Source of the DNA: Desulfatibacillum alkenivorans DSM 16219
GTDB taxonomy: Bacteria > Desulfobacterota > Desulfobacteria > Desulfobacterales > Desulfatibacillaceae
Length of the DNA stretch: 64,000 nucleotides
Reading direction: 5' to 3'
Assembly: GCF_900142135.1 (NCBI RefSeq)
Contig: NZ_FQZU01000011.1
Coordinates: 80,807 to 144,806 of the forward strand
Shown piece by piece: positions 43,541-53,102 of this stretch. The translations under genes and the position numbers were made by a program. Numbering within the stretch: position 1 is the first letter of the stretch; the number at the start of each line of letters is the position of its first letter. The notes below the pieces were generated by a model that saw nothing but the letters and a program-made list of their open reading frames with translations, ran no database searches and was not told where the DNA came from.

Positions 43541-44781
43541 GTACAACCCCAAAGACTAATTATCTAAGATTAGCGGTGCAAGTGCTGCTTGTCGGCCTTT
43601 TATTATTCGGAGGCTGGCGCGGCTACCACTGGATAGTCAACAGCAAGCCTGAGCAAAAGCGGATCAAGCCCGCCCTGCCAATCCCCATGGTGCGAGTAAT
43701 CAGGGCCGAGAAGGAAGACGCCGTCATCCACGTGCAGGGGCAGGGCACGGTCAAGCCCTGGCGGGAAATTCAACTGGTTCCCCAGGTTGGCGGCAAGGTG
43801 GTCTGGATCTCCCCCTCCCTGGTGGACGGCGGGGCTTTTCAAAAGGGCCAGACCCTCGTCCGTTTGGATCAAGAGGATTATCGCCTGGCCGTCACCCTGG
43901 CGGAAGCTCAGATAAAAAACTCGGAAAGCGCCTTGCAGCTTTTGGAGCAGGAAGCCCTGGCGGCCCGCCGGGAATGGGAGCTTCTCCACGCTAATGACGG
44001 GGATAAAGGCGCCTCGCCGCCGCCTTTGGTGGTCAAGGAGCCCCAGTTGGCGGCAGCCCGGGCCAGCCTGGAGGCGGACAAGGCGGATTTGAAAAAGGCC
44101 CTGCTTCAATTGAAAAGAACCGAAATCTCCGTGCCCTTTGACGGCAGGGTCAGCCAGAAGTCCGTGGATGCAGGCCAATACGTCTCCCCCGGACAGGTGC
44201 TGGCGGTGCTCCATTCCATCGAGGCGGTGCAGATTTCCGTGCCTCTGGCGGACGAGGAGCTGCGCTGGTTTAACGTCCCCGGCTTCACCCAAAAGGGCGG
44301 CGAAGGCTCTTTGGCCGAGATTCAAGCCCGGGTGGCCGGCCGCGACATGGTCTGGCAGGGGCGGGTGGACCGGTCCGAAGGCGAGATGGACGAAACCACC
44401 CGGACCGTGCGGGTGGTTGTGAGGGTTGACGATCCCTACGCCACGACCCCGCCATTGGTTCCCGGCCTGTTCGTGCATGTGGACATCCAGGGCAATATCT
44501 TGCCGGATGCCGTCAATATTCCCCGCTCAGCCCTGCGGGAGGGCGATACCGTCTGGATAGCAACCCCGGAAGGCGCCATGCATTTTCAACAGGTGGAAGT
44601 CAGCAGGATTTCCGAGCAGGGCGTCTGGGTGACTCAAGGCTTGAACAGCGGCGATCTGGTGGTAACCTCCCCCATGAAAGCGCCAACGGACGGCATGAAA
44701 ATCCGGCTGCATGAAGGGCAGAACAAGGGCGGCGCGGTCATTCCCATACCAAGCAATCAGACGGAGGGCGGCCAGTCATGA
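43537..44781 (+). CDS. RND efflux periplasmic adaptor (membrane fusion protein)
   Basis: Protein of 414 residues with one N-terminal membrane segment (about 12-30). It then has a split lipoyl domain (GQGTVKPWREIQLVPQVGGKV before the coiled coil, and LKRTEISVPFDGRVSQKSVD after it), an alpha-hairpin, and beta-barrel regions. It bridges the inner-membrane RND pump and the outer-membrane channel. The ATG overlaps the upstream stop (ATGA), and the stop overlaps the pump start, so the three parts are made in proportion. Substrate unknown. Confidence 0.9.
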   Translation: MSTTPKTNYLRLAVQVLLVGLLLFGGWRGYHWIVNSKPEQKRIKPALPIPMVRVIRAEKEDAVIHVQGQGTVKPWREIQLVPQVGGKVVWISPSLVDGGAFQKGQTLVRLDQEDYRLAVTLAEAQIKNSESALQLLEQEALAARREWELLHANDGDKGASPPPLVVKEPQLAAARASLEADKADLKKALLQLKRTEISVPFDGRVSQKSVDAGQYVSPGQVLAVLHSIEAVQISVPLADEELRWFNVPGFTQKGGEGSLAEIQARVAGRDMVWQGRVDRSEGEMDETTRTVRVVVRVDDPYATTPPLVPGLFVHVDIQGNILPDAVNIPRSALREGDTVWIATPEGAMHFQQVEVSRISEQGVWVTQGLNSGDLVVTSPMKAPTDGMKIRLHEGQNKGGAVIPIPSNQTEGGQS

Positions 44782-47700
44782 AAGGCATGGTCAAGTGGTT
44801 TGCCGAAAATCATGTGGCGCCCAACCTGCTGATGATTTTTTTCATTCTTGCAGGGGTGTTTACGGCCCTCAATATCAAAATGGAGGTCTTTCCCGAAACC
44901 TCCCTGGACCGCATTCGCATTTCATGCTCCTACTCCGGCGCCTCGCCCGAGGAGGTGGAAGAGGCCATCATCACCCGAATCGAAGAGGCCATTGCAGGCC
45001 TTGCCGGCATTGAGCGCATCGACTCCTCGGCCCGGGAAGGCAGCGGCCGGGTGACCGTGGAGGTCATGAAAGGCTGGGACGTGGGCAAGCTGACGGACGA
45101 GATCAAGTCCGCCGTGGACCGCATCACCACCTTGCCGGATGAAGCGGACCAGCCCATTGTGGCGGAGATGACCCGATCGCGGGAAGTGGTCAATGTGGCT
45201 GTGTACGGGGACGTTCCGGAAGCCACCCTCAAGCAGATTGCCGAACGCACCAAGGATGCTATCACGGCCCTGCCCGACGTAACCTTGACCGAGCTTTCCG
45301 GCGTGCGGGAAACCCAGATCCATGTGGAAATCTCCGAGGACGCACTGCGCAGACACCGCCTCACCCTGGGGCAGGTGGCGACCCTGATCAACAACGCCAG
45401 CCTGGATCTTCCGGCGGGTTCGGTCAAAGCCAAAGGCGGCGAGATTCTCATCCGCACCAAGGGCCGGCGCTACTACGCGGAAGACTATGCGGACATCGCG
45501 GTTCTCACCAACCCGGACGGAACCAAAGTCACCCTGGGGCAGATTGCGGATTTAAAAGACGGTTTCGAGGACGTGGATTACCGGGCCTTTTTCGAGGGCG
45601 AGCCTGCTGCCCTGGTTAAGGTGTACCGGGTGGCGGACCAGAACGCCCTGACCGTAGCCAGCCAGGTGCGGGAGTACGTGGAAAGCGCGTCACAAAACCT
45701 TCCCGCCGGGGTGAAGCTGCGGGTTTACAATGACTCCTCCACCATTTTGAAAAGCCGCATCTCCCTGTTGGTGCGAAACATGGCCATCGGCCTGGTGTTG
45801 GTCATTGTGCTGCTGGGAATATTCCTGAACGTCAGGCTGGCTTTTTGGGTGACCTTGGGCATCCCCATCTCCTTTGCTGCAGCCTTTATATTTTTGCCCT
45901 ACTTTGACGTGTCCATCAACATGATTTCCCTGTTCGGATTCATCATGGTTTTGGGAATCGTAGTGGACGACGCCATTGTTGTCGGGGAAAGCATTTATCA
46001 CAAGCAGGAGCAGGGCATGCCCAGGCTCAAGGCCGCCATTGAGGGCGCCCTGGAAGTGGGGCGGCCCGTGGTGTTTTCCGTGCTCACCACCATCGTGGCG
46101 TTTCTGCCTTTGTTGACGGGCTCCGGGCGCATGGGGCGGCTGCTGCGCAACCTGCCCATCGTGGTGTGCCTGGTGCTGGCCGCCTCGCTGATTGAATCCC
46201 TGCTGATCCTGCCCTCCCATTTGGCCATGGGCAAAAGCAAAATCAAAAGCGTGGACCCCGCCAATCCGTCAGGGAAAAAGCAAAGCCCCGTCAAAAGGTT
46301 TTTTAGAACGGCGTTCCGGCCTTTGACGATTTGGCGGGACGTCTTGTCATGGATCATCAACAAGCCATACTCCTGGCTGGTGGATTTTTGCGTAACCTGG
46401 CGTTACGCAAACGTGGCGTTGGGAATCTTCGTCATTTTTCTGACCTTCGGCGTGATCAAGGCGGAATACGTGCGCGAAACATTCAGCCCGGATGTGGAAG
46501 GCGACACCATGTCCTGCATGATCACCATGCCCAGCGGCACGCCCAAGGAGCGCACCCTGGAGGTCATGGCTTTGATGGAGGAAAAAGCCCGTCAGGTTAT
46601 CGCCGAAAAGGATAAAACCCGGCCGGAAGGCGCCAAGCCTTTGCTGGAGCATACCATCGGCCTGCTGGGCGCCCATCTGGGAGACGGCAAGCCCGACACC
46701 GGCGGGCACATGGGCCAGCTTTGGATCACCATCATCTCTGCGGAAGAACGGGAGGACGGCATATCCACGGCGGATTTGACCAATCTTTGGTCCGAGGCCG
46801 TGGGCATCGTCCCGGACGCGGAGTCCATCACCTATTCCAGCGCCCTGCATTCTTCGGGCAAGGCCGTGGAGTTTCACCTTTCCTCCAGCGATAACGAGCA
46901 GCTTTCGGCCGCCGCCGAAGATTTGATGAAGGAGCTGGAAACCTACCCCGGCGTGTACGGCATAGAAGACAGCTTTCTGCCCGGCAAAAAGGAAATGCAG
47001 ATCAAATTGAAGCCAGAAGCCAGAAGCCTGGGAATCACCCTGTACGATCTGGCAAGGCAGGTGCGCCACGCCTTTTACGGGGCCGAGGCCCTGCGCCTGC
47101 TTCGGGGCCAGGACGAGGTCAAAGTCATGGTCCGGTATCCCGAAGATGAAAGGCGCGACCTGAGCAACCTGGAGGATATGCGCATCATCACGCCCCAGGG
47201 TGAATTGATTCCGTTTTCCCGAATTGCGGAATTGAAGCTGGAGGAAGGCTACTCCTACATTACGCGAGCCCAGCGTAAGCGGGTGATCCAGGTTATGGCC
47301 GACGTGGATATGGAGCAAAACAACCCCAACCGGGTGCGGGACACGGTTACAAAAGAGTTCATGCCCGAGCTTCAAGCCAAGTATCCCGGCCTGAACTTTA
47401 CCGTCGAGGGCAGGGGCCGACACCGCAGCGAGGCTTTCAAGGACATTTACCGGGGCTTTGCAATCGCCCTTCTCGGTATTTACGCTCTATTGGCCATACC
47501 GTTCCGCTCTTTCACCCAGCCGTTGGTGGTCATGTGCGCCATCCCCTTCGGCATTATAGGCGGGGTGTTCGGGCATATGATCATGGGCATTGACCTCACC
47601 ATCATGAGCCGGTTCGGCATGGTAGGATTGACGGGCGTGGTGGTGAATGACTCCCTGGTGCTTATCCACATGGCCAACCGGTTGCGGGACGAAGGCGCCG

Positions 47701-48047
47701 CAGCCCATGAAGCAGTGGTCGCCGCAGGGGCGCGAAGGTTCCGGCCCATCATGCTGACTTCCATCACCACCTTTGCGGGGGTGACGCCCATGCTGCTGGA
47801 AAAGTCCATCCAGGCCCAGTTTTTGATCCCCATGGCCGTAAGCCTGGGCTTCGGCGTGCTGTTCGCCACGGGAATCACCTTGCTTCTGGTGCCCAGCGGG
47901 TACGTGATTCTGGATGACATCCAGCGTTTTTTCAAATGGGTGTTTGGGGGAGATTACGGCCGGTACCATGCCTCGGGAGGGAACGAACCCGAGCCTGATG
48001 AAAAGCAGTCGCCTGACCTTTCAGAACCCCTGCCGAAAAAGAATTGA
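44778..48047 (+). CDS. RND efflux pump, inner-membrane subunit (AcrB/HAE type)
   Basis: Proton-driven transporter of 1089 residues with twelve expected helices and two large periplasmic loops. The N-terminal MVKWFAENHVAPNLLMIFF, SGASPEEVEEAI, the helix-4 motif LGIVVDDAIVVGESI (proton-carrying Asp pair) and the helix-10 motif GVVVNDSLVLIHMANR are visible. Asn replaces the Lys of E. coli AcrB at helix 10, as in many RND pumps of this branch. Substrate cannot be predicted. It is last in a three-gene operon ending at a strong hairpin. Confidence 0.92.
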   Translation: MKGMVKWFAENHVAPNLLMIFFILAGVFTALNIKMEVFPETSLDRIRISCSYSGASPEEVEEAIITRIEEAIAGLAGIERIDSSAREGSGRVTVEVMKGWDVGKLTDEIKSAVDRITTLPDEADQPIVAEMTRSREVVNVAVYGDVPEATLKQIAERTKDAITALPDVTLTELSGVRETQIHVEISEDALRRHRLTLGQVATLINNASLDLPAGSVKAKGGEILIRTKGRRYYAEDYADIAVLTNPDGTKVTLGQIADLKDGFEDVDYRAFFEGEPAALVKVYRVADQNALTVASQVREYVESASQNLPAGVKLRVYNDSSTILKSRISLLVRNMAIGLVLVIVLLGIFLNVRLAFWVTLGIPISFAAAFIFLPYFDVSINMISLFGFIMVLGIVVDDAIVVGESIYHKQEQGMPRLKAAIEGALEVGRPVVFSVLTTIVAFLPLLTGSGRMGRLLRNLPIVVCLVLAASLIESLLILPSHLAMGKSKIKSVDPANPSGKKQSPVKRFFRTAFRPLTIWRDVLSWIINKPYSWLVDFCVTWRYANVALGIFVIFLTFGVIKAEYVRETFSPDVEGDTMSCMITMPSGTPKERTLEVMALMEEKARQVIAEKDKTRPEGAKPLLEHTIGLLGAHLGDGKPDTGGHMGQLWITIISAEEREDGISTADLTNLWSEAVGIVPDAESITYSSALHSSGKAVEFHLSSSDNEQLSAAAEDLMKELETYPGVYGIEDSFLPGKKEMQIKLKPEARSLGITLYDLARQVRHAFYGAEALRLLRGQDEVKVMVRYPEDERRDLSNLEDMRIITPQGELIPFSRIAELKLEEGYSYITRAQRKRVIQVMADVDMEQNNPNRVRDTVTKEFMPELQAKYPGLNFTVEGRGRHRSEAFKDIYRGFAIALLGIYALLAIPFRSFTQPLVVMCAIPFGIIGGVFGHMIMGIDLTIMSRFGMVGLTGVVVNDSLVLIHMANRLRDEGAAAHEAVVAAGARRFRPIMLTSITTFAGVTPMLLEKSIQAQFLIPMAVSLGFGVLFATGITLLLVPSGYVILDDIQRFFKWVFGGDYGRYHASGGNEPEPDEKQSPDLSEPLPKKN

Positions 48048-48072
48048 TGGAGGGCGAACGTGACAGTTTGTT

Positions 48073-48105
48073 AACTCGTTTCCATGCTTTGCGTGGGAAT
48101 ACATA
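48073..48105. repeat. Dispersed 33-bp repeat with hairpin, copy 2
   Basis: Matches 29671-29703 over 33 bases with two substitutions; the core is CCATGCTTTGCGTGGGAA. It lies just after the RND gene, in a gap between convergent genes like the first copy. Confidence 0.6.
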
Positions 48106-48119
48106 TGAAAGTCTTAATG

Positions 48120-48157
48120 GGCGGCCCAGGCAAAAGCAGTATCTTGCCTGGGCCGCC
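48120..48157. terminator. Strong hairpin between RND pump and acyltransferase genes
   Basis: GGCGGCCCAGGCAA (48120-48133) pairs perfectly over 14 bases with TTGCCTGGGCCGCC (48144-48157) around a 10-base loop. There is no long T run, but the position between two convergent genes suggests a bidirectional transcription end. Confidence 0.65.
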
Positions 48158-48183
48158 TGAATGAACGCCACGCAATTTAAGGC

Positions 48184-49401
48184 CTACCAGAAAACGGCCT
48201 TGCGCTTTTTTAGAATATCGTAAATGCCCTTTTGAATGGTGTCGCGCACCTGGTTGGTGATCTTGGACACCAGCAAAGGCTCTTCGGCCGGACGGTGATT
48301 CATGTCCGTCACCTGGATGGGTTTGTGAAACCGGATGGTCCACTTGGTAGGCAGGGGGATGACGCCCAAAGGGCCCAGCCACGGAAAAGTGGGCGTGGCT
48401 GGAAAATACGGCAGATTAAACGCGGAGGCGACCATCTTCATGTTGGCCAGATTGGGGTATATTTCCTCGGCCCCCACGATGGACACGGGGATGATGGGCG
48501 CCCCGGCCCGGATAGCCACGCGCACAAAGCCGCCGCGGCCGAATCGCGCCAGCCGGTAGCGTTCGCTGAAGGGCTTGCCCACGCCTTTGACGCCCTCGGG
48601 GAAGACCAGCGCCAACTCGTCTTCCTTTAACAGGCGCTCGGCGTTTTCAGGCAGCGCCTGAACCTGTCCCAGGCGGGAAAGGCCCAGCCCGACGACCGGG
48701 ATTTCCGTGGCCCGGGTAAGGTGCAAAGCCCGCACCAGCCGGGGGTGGGGATGCTCGGTCGCCACGGCGGTGATGACCATGGCGCCGTCCCAGGGCAGAA
48801 CCCCGGAATGATTGGCCACCAAAAGGGCCTTGCCCTCGGCCGGAACGTTTTCCAGGCCGGTGGTGGTCACCCGCCAGTATTTTTCGTACATAAACTGAAA
48901 AAAAGGCCTCATTTCTTCGACCAGTTCCAGGTCGCGGCCCCATTTGTCCACTTCGTAATCCCCGTCGATCCTCCGGGCGATGACGGTCATTTTTTCTTCC
49001 AGAAAATGGGTCAGCTTTTCAAAAAGCGCCGGAAAGTCGACGGCCGGCTCTTTTTGGCGCTCCTGCTCGTCTTTCAAGCGCATCTGCACCAGTTCGGCCA
49101 GAATCTTGGTGAGAAGCTCCGTGTCCCCGGCGCCGGAAGCGCTTTGCGCGGCCTTGTCCATGCCCTGGCGGGCCGCGATCATTTCCGCCAGAATCTGCTC
49201 CATCAAAAAGGCCAGGCGATCCATTTTATCCGGCTCGGCCCCCTGGGCGCCGCCGGACTCGGCCCCGGCTTTGGGAAAATGGGCCTGGCAATAGCGTTGC
49301 CCCGGCAGAGCCGGGTTCTTGCACCGCTCACCCTTGGCGGTCAGGGACCAGCATTGGCCGTCCTGGGAGGACGGATTATTTGGCGGATCTTGAGGACTCA
49401 T
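48184..49401 (-). CDS. PlsC-family acyltransferase with N-terminal Cys-rich motif
   Basis: Protein of 405 residues. The C-terminal two thirds form a 1-acylglycerol-3-phosphate acyltransferase-like domain with catalytic VANHSGVLPWDG (Asn-His-x4-Asp variant) near residue 195, LVFPEGVKGVGKP and APIIPVSIVG. Residues about 17-42 carry CWSLTAKGERC...YCQAHF, a Cys/His pattern that may bind zinc. A charged linker lies between. It probably acylates a lipid or glycerol derivative at the membrane. The start overlaps the epimerase stop, so the two are coupled. Confidence 0.8.
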   Translation of the reverse strand: MSPQDPPNNPSSQDGQCWSLTAKGERCKNPALPGQRYCQAHFPKAGAESGGAQGAEPDKMDRLAFLMEQILAEMIAARQGMDKAAQSASGAGDTELLTKILAELVQMRLKDEQERQKEPAVDFPALFEKLTHFLEEKMTVIARRIDGDYEVDKWGRDLELVEEMRPFFQFMYEKYWRVTTTGLENVPAEGKALLVANHSGVLPWDGAMVITAVATEHPHPRLVRALHLTRATEIPVVGLGLSRLGQVQALPENAERLLKEDELALVFPEGVKGVGKPFSERYRLARFGRGGFVRVAIRAGAPIIPVSIVGAEEIYPNLANMKMVASAFNLPYFPATPTFPWLGPLGVIPLPTKWTIRFHKPIQVTDMNHRPAEEPLLVSKITNQVRDTIQKGIYDILKKRKAVFW

Positions 49402-50459
49402 TGCAATCCTTGGATGGCTTCGTTAATGCGCCGCATGGAATTGATGTATTCCTGCAGTTGCTCGTGAGCTTCCGGGGCCGTCTCAATTTCCCCCCTCTTG
49501 GGAACGTAACCGAGTATCCTAAGATGCTCGAAAAAGTCAATAACCGTTTGCTTGGATGTGTATTTAGGCTTGAATCCCAACACCTCCTTCATGCGCGTAG
49601 TATCGCCCACAAAGGTGTATTTCAAAAAATCCGTCTCAATGGGGATATAATCCGCAACCGGAGTCTTTTGTACGAAAAAATTGGACAAACGCAAAAAAGG
49701 CGCCCCAAAAGGAACCGGAACCCGCCTGCCCACCCGCAAAACCTGGCCGATGGGCATGGCGCCCTGGCCGGCCACGTTAAACGCGCCGTGGGCGTCGCTT
49801 TTCAGGGCGTGATACAAAGCCGAGACCACGTCCTCCTCGTGGGTGAACTGGAACATGGGGTCAAACCCGAAAACCATGGGCACGGCCGGCGCCTCCAAAT
49901 ACCGCCGCATGGGCGTGTCCACGTCCGGCCCCAGAATATTGGCGAAACGCAGGATGGTGGTCTTGATTTCAGGATATTCCCGGGAAAACTTGGCCAGGAG
50001 CTTTTCCACCTCCCACCGGTCCCGCACGTAAGGATGACGGTACTGGCCCTTAAAGTCGGCGGTTTCCTCCAAAAAGCAGGGATTGCGGGAGGACCCGCCG
50101 TACACCTTGGTGTCGCTCATGAACAACACCCGGGGAACCTCTCCGGCCGCGCAGGCCGCCAGCAGGCTTTGGGCGCCCATGACGTTCAGGTCGAAAATCT
50201 CCTCGGAATGGGAATAGGCGTCCATGAACTGCAAGTGGCAGACCGTATCCACTTCCGAGGTTTTGATCAACTCCGCGATCAGGGGATTGTGCAGATCCAC
50301 CTGGAAAAACTCGGTCTTCCGCAAGGGGAATTCCGGTTTTTTGTAATCAAGCCCCAGAATGATGTTGAAATCAGGGTCGTTTTCCAACAGACGCGCAAGT
50401 TTCCCGCCCCAGGGGGTGCATACCCCTGTTATGAGAACAGAGCGCTTTTTTTGAATCAT
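49398..50459 (-). CDS. NAD-dependent epimerase/dehydratase (extended SDR)
   Basis: Protein of 353 residues with an N-terminal Rossmann motif, VLITGVCTPWGGKLARLL, in which the usual third Gly lies in a variant GxxxPWGG. Further marks are FMSDTKVYG (catalytic Ser/Thr strand), the YRHPYVRDRWEVEKLL YxxxK-like segment and ILRFANILGP. Substrate is unknown. Coupling by a 4-base overlap to a PlsC-like acyltransferase suggests a shared lipid or envelope pathway, which is inference. Confidence 0.78.
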   Translation of the reverse strand: MIQKKRSVLITGVCTPWGGKLARLLENDPDFNIILGLDYKKPEFPLRKTEFFQVDLHNPLIAELIKTSEVDTVCHLQFMDAYSHSEEIFDLNVMGAQSLLAACAAGEVPRVLFMSDTKVYGGSSRNPCFLEETADFKGQYRHPYVRDRWEVEKLLAKFSREYPEIKTTILRFANILGPDVDTPMRRYLEAPAVPMVFGFDPMFQFTHEEDVVSALYHALKSDAHGAFNVAGQGAMPIGQVLRVGRRVPVPFGAPFLRLSNFFVQKTPVADYIPIETDFLKYTFVGDTTRMKEVLGFKPKYTSKQTVIDFFEHLRILGYVPKRGEIETAPEAHEQLQEYINSMRRINEAIQGLQ

Positions 50460-50647
50460 GGGCTGCAGATCCTTGCCGGAAAATGGTTTTGCTTTCTGAA
50501 AAACAGAGGAAATTAGGGGCGTGGACGAATCCTAGTCAATTTGGCCCCCTCCCCCCTTGATGCACTAGTCAATATTTGATTATTAATATGCCAAAGGCGA
50601 TAAATCAAGCATTCAATCCCGGATTTTGCAAAAAAACAATCTTTGAT

Positions 50648-51286
50648 TTATGCAAATTCCAGGCGGTTTATCACCCCGTGGCACCGGCAGGCCGTGGAAA
50701 AATGCACGGGAAGATCGGATGCAAAAGCCTGTTTTTCCGCATTAAAAAGGTCGTCTGGCTTAATTCCGCCCACGCCCGGAGTCAATTGATGACTCCGAAT
50801 GACTACCTGTATGCTTCCGGGGACGTCCATGCGCGCCAGCATGTCGAACAGGTTGTCTCTGGGCAGGCCGGTTTTGAAGCAGCGATCCTTGGGCTCCGGG
50901 CAATTGTCCGGGCACAGAAAGTCCGCCTGGCTCACATACAGGGTTCCGTTCTCGCCCCACATGGGATTGGGGGCTTTGTCCGCAATCTCCCGGGGAACCG
51001 GCGCCTGGCGGGCCGGTTTTTTCGTTTGCAGACGGGCCAAAAGCCAGTCAAAGGCCATGTGCACGGGAATGGCCGGGACGATCCAGTCCGGCTGATTGTC
51101 CGGACTCAACTCCTGCAACAAAAAATCCGCCCCGGGCGCGACCAGGGTTTCCGCGCCGAGGCCCAGGCCGGCCAAAGCCTTTGCGTCGCTGTCCACGACC
51201 TTTATTAAGGCGTCAGGATGCTTTTTCCGAAGCCTTTCCAGGGCGATCCGCCCGAACTTGCCTGCTCCCAATATCCAAAATTCCAT
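50648..51286 (-). CDS. Hypothetical protein with Rossmann start and Cys cluster
   Basis: Protein of 212 residues starting MEFWILGAGKFGRIALERL, a GxGxxG nucleotide-binding fingerprint ending in an acidic residue (VVDSD). The middle contains CPDNCPEPKDRC and the C-terminus STACRCHGVI, so several Cys could bind metal or form a redox centre. I do not recognise the family. It lies alone, 188 bases from the epimerase gene, on the same strand. Confidence 0.65.
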   Translation of the reverse strand: MEFWILGAGKFGRIALERLRKKHPDALIKVVDSDAKALAGLGLGAETLVAPGADFLLQELSPDNQPDWIVPAIPVHMAFDWLLARLQTKKPARQAPVPREIADKAPNPMWGENGTLYVSQADFLCPDNCPEPKDRCFKTGLPRDNLFDMLARMDVPGSIQVVIRSHQLTPGVGGIKPDDLFNAEKQAFASDLPVHFSTACRCHGVINRLEFA

Positions 51287-51602
51287 AATCCGCCTTCCGG
51301 TTTTCAGCCCCGCCCGCGATGCATGCGTACGGGGGCTTGCGTTTTCGGCCCTAAGCGGTTAGTACATAATTAGTCGCGCCATTGGCAACCTTGAAATGCA
51401 AAAATCGCCCGCAGGCAAACCCGGCCCGGGAGCGTCTTCCATGCAAAAACGGATTATCAACCGCCCCTCATGGAGCAACGGCATTCCATGAATGGCGCCG
51501 ATGTTATCCAACCGATGAAGCGCCGGTAAGGCATACATTTTTATTTTGGCGTCCGATTTGATGATTGAAATTTAACAAGAAGCCAGCGTAAAGCGGAGTC
51601 AT
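51287..51602. other. Intergenic region, no gene seen
   Basis: This 316-base divergent gap should hold promoters for both flanking genes. I see no strong promoter match, repeat or hairpin beyond short GC-rich words. AAGCGGAG lies just before the ATG of the following gene as its ribosome-binding site. Confidence 0.4.
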
Positions 51603-53060
51603 ATGCCCGGCCTGAACAACAAACACCCCAAAAACATGAAGCTGGTCCTGGACGCCGGAGGCCAAGCGGCGGCGGCCGAAGAAGCCCTCCCTGGAAATTT
51701 AAGATGGGGCCTGCTGCTCTTTCTCATCGCCCTGTGCCTGCGCATCACCTTTTACACCGCCCTGTGCGACGCCGAAGCTTTCGCCAAATATACGGTCCTG
51801 GCGTGGGAGGCGGCCCGCGGGGCCGACCTTGGCGAGCGCCTTCTCGACGTTAGCCCCCTATACCTGACCCTGCTCTGGGGCGTCTGTAAAGCCGCGCCCG
51901 GAGCCTTGAAGTACATGCCCCTGATCCAGCTCATCCTGGGCGCCTTCATCCCCATAATAATTTACGGCCTGGGCCTGCGCCTGTTCACCCGGCAGGTGGG
52001 ATTCGCCGCCGGACTCATATACGCCATGTACGGCGGCGGCATGATTTTGGAGTCCACCCTGGAGCCGTACGTATTCGTGGCCCTGCTGAACGGGCTGGCC
52101 GTGTATTGTCTGGTCCGGTCCATGGAATGGGAACAGGCCTCGATCCGATTCATTGCTGCGGCCGGGATTTTGTCCGGGCTGTCCGTGCTGGCCAAGCCCA
52201 ACTTTTTGTTATTCGTCGTGTTTGCCTGCGTGTGGATTCATTTCGCCTTGCGAAAGGTCAGACAATTCAAGCAGGCCAATCTGTACCCCCTTGTTTTCCT
52301 GGCGGCGGCCTTAATCATCATCGCGCCCGTGACCGTCCGCAATTATGTCAAGTTCAACGACTTCGTGCTGGTCACGGCGGATTACGGCAAGGTGTTCTTC
52401 CACGGCAACGCCGGCGCCACCACGGTTTTCATCCCCCAATATCTGCCGGGCCAGGACAAGCCCGCCCCCGGCGATCTGCCCGTGGATTACGCCCACGTGG
52501 CCTTTCGCAAAAAAGCCTCGCAGCTTGCGGGGCGGGACCTGTCGCCGTCCCAGGCCGCCAGGTTCTGGACTAAAATCACCCTCAGGGATTTCAAAGAGCA
52601 TCCGCGGAAGCACGTCAAGTTGGAAGGCCGCAAGCTGGCCCTGTTTTTCCACAACTTTGAGATTCACCACATCCAGGCCAACCATTACCGGTATATGGAA
52701 TCCTTGCGCTATCCTTTTTTGCGATACGGGCTTATCGCCTCCCTGGGGCTCTTGGGCATGGCCCTGTGCCTGCGGGAAAAACGGCGGTTCGCCCTATTAT
52801 ACGGAGTTGTGGGCGTGTATCTGGTTTCCGGGCTGATCTTTGTGGTCAACTCCCGGTATCGGGCCCCGGCCGTCCCGTATCTGTGCCTGTTTGCGGGCGC
52901 GGTGTTTCATTACACAGCCGCATTCTTCGTGGAAAAACAGACCAAAGCCCTGGCCCTGACGCTAATCGCCCTGGCCTGCCTTTTGGCCCTCACCCACCTG
53001 ACTTATTCCAAGGAAATCAGCGACTACCTGCTCACCGTCATGCAGATGTATCCCAAATAG
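51603..53060 (+). CDS. Polytopic membrane protein, GT39/ArnT-like glycosyltransferase
   Basis: Protein of 485 residues with about ten to twelve hydrophobic helices. After the first helix comes ITFYTALCDAEAFAKYTVLAWE, where acidic residues in the first loop fit the GT-C glycosyltransferase plan. GGGMILESTLEPYVFVALL, SVLAKPNFLLFV and the C-terminal NSRYRAPAVPYLCLFAG resemble the dolichyl/lipid-phosphate mannosyltransferase-type (PMT_2/GT39) family. It would use a lipid-linked sugar on the outer face of the inner membrane. Substrate unknown; no neighbour settles it. Confidence 0.65.
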   Translation: MPGLNNKHPKNMKLVLDAGGQAAAAEEALPGNLRWGLLLFLIALCLRITFYTALCDAEAFAKYTVLAWEAARGADLGERLLDVSPLYLTLLWGVCKAAPGALKYMPLIQLILGAFIPIIIYGLGLRLFTRQVGFAAGLIYAMYGGGMILESTLEPYVFVALLNGLAVYCLVRSMEWEQASIRFIAAAGILSGLSVLAKPNFLLFVVFACVWIHFALRKVRQFKQANLYPLVFLAAALIIIAPVTVRNYVKFNDFVLVTADYGKVFFHGNAGATTVFIPQYLPGQDKPAPGDLPVDYAHVAFRKKASQLAGRDLSPSQAARFWTKITLRDFKEHPRKHVKLEGRKLALFFHNFEIHHIQANHYRYMESLRYPFLRYGLIASLGLLGMALCLREKRRFALLYGVVGVYLVSGLIFVVNSRYRAPAVPYLCLFAGAVFHYTAAFFVEKQTKALALTLIALACLLALTHLTYSKEISDYLLTVMQMYPK

Positions 53061-53102
53061 GATTTTTTTCGAGCGACAAAAAGCCATCCCCCCCGTCAAA
53101 AA

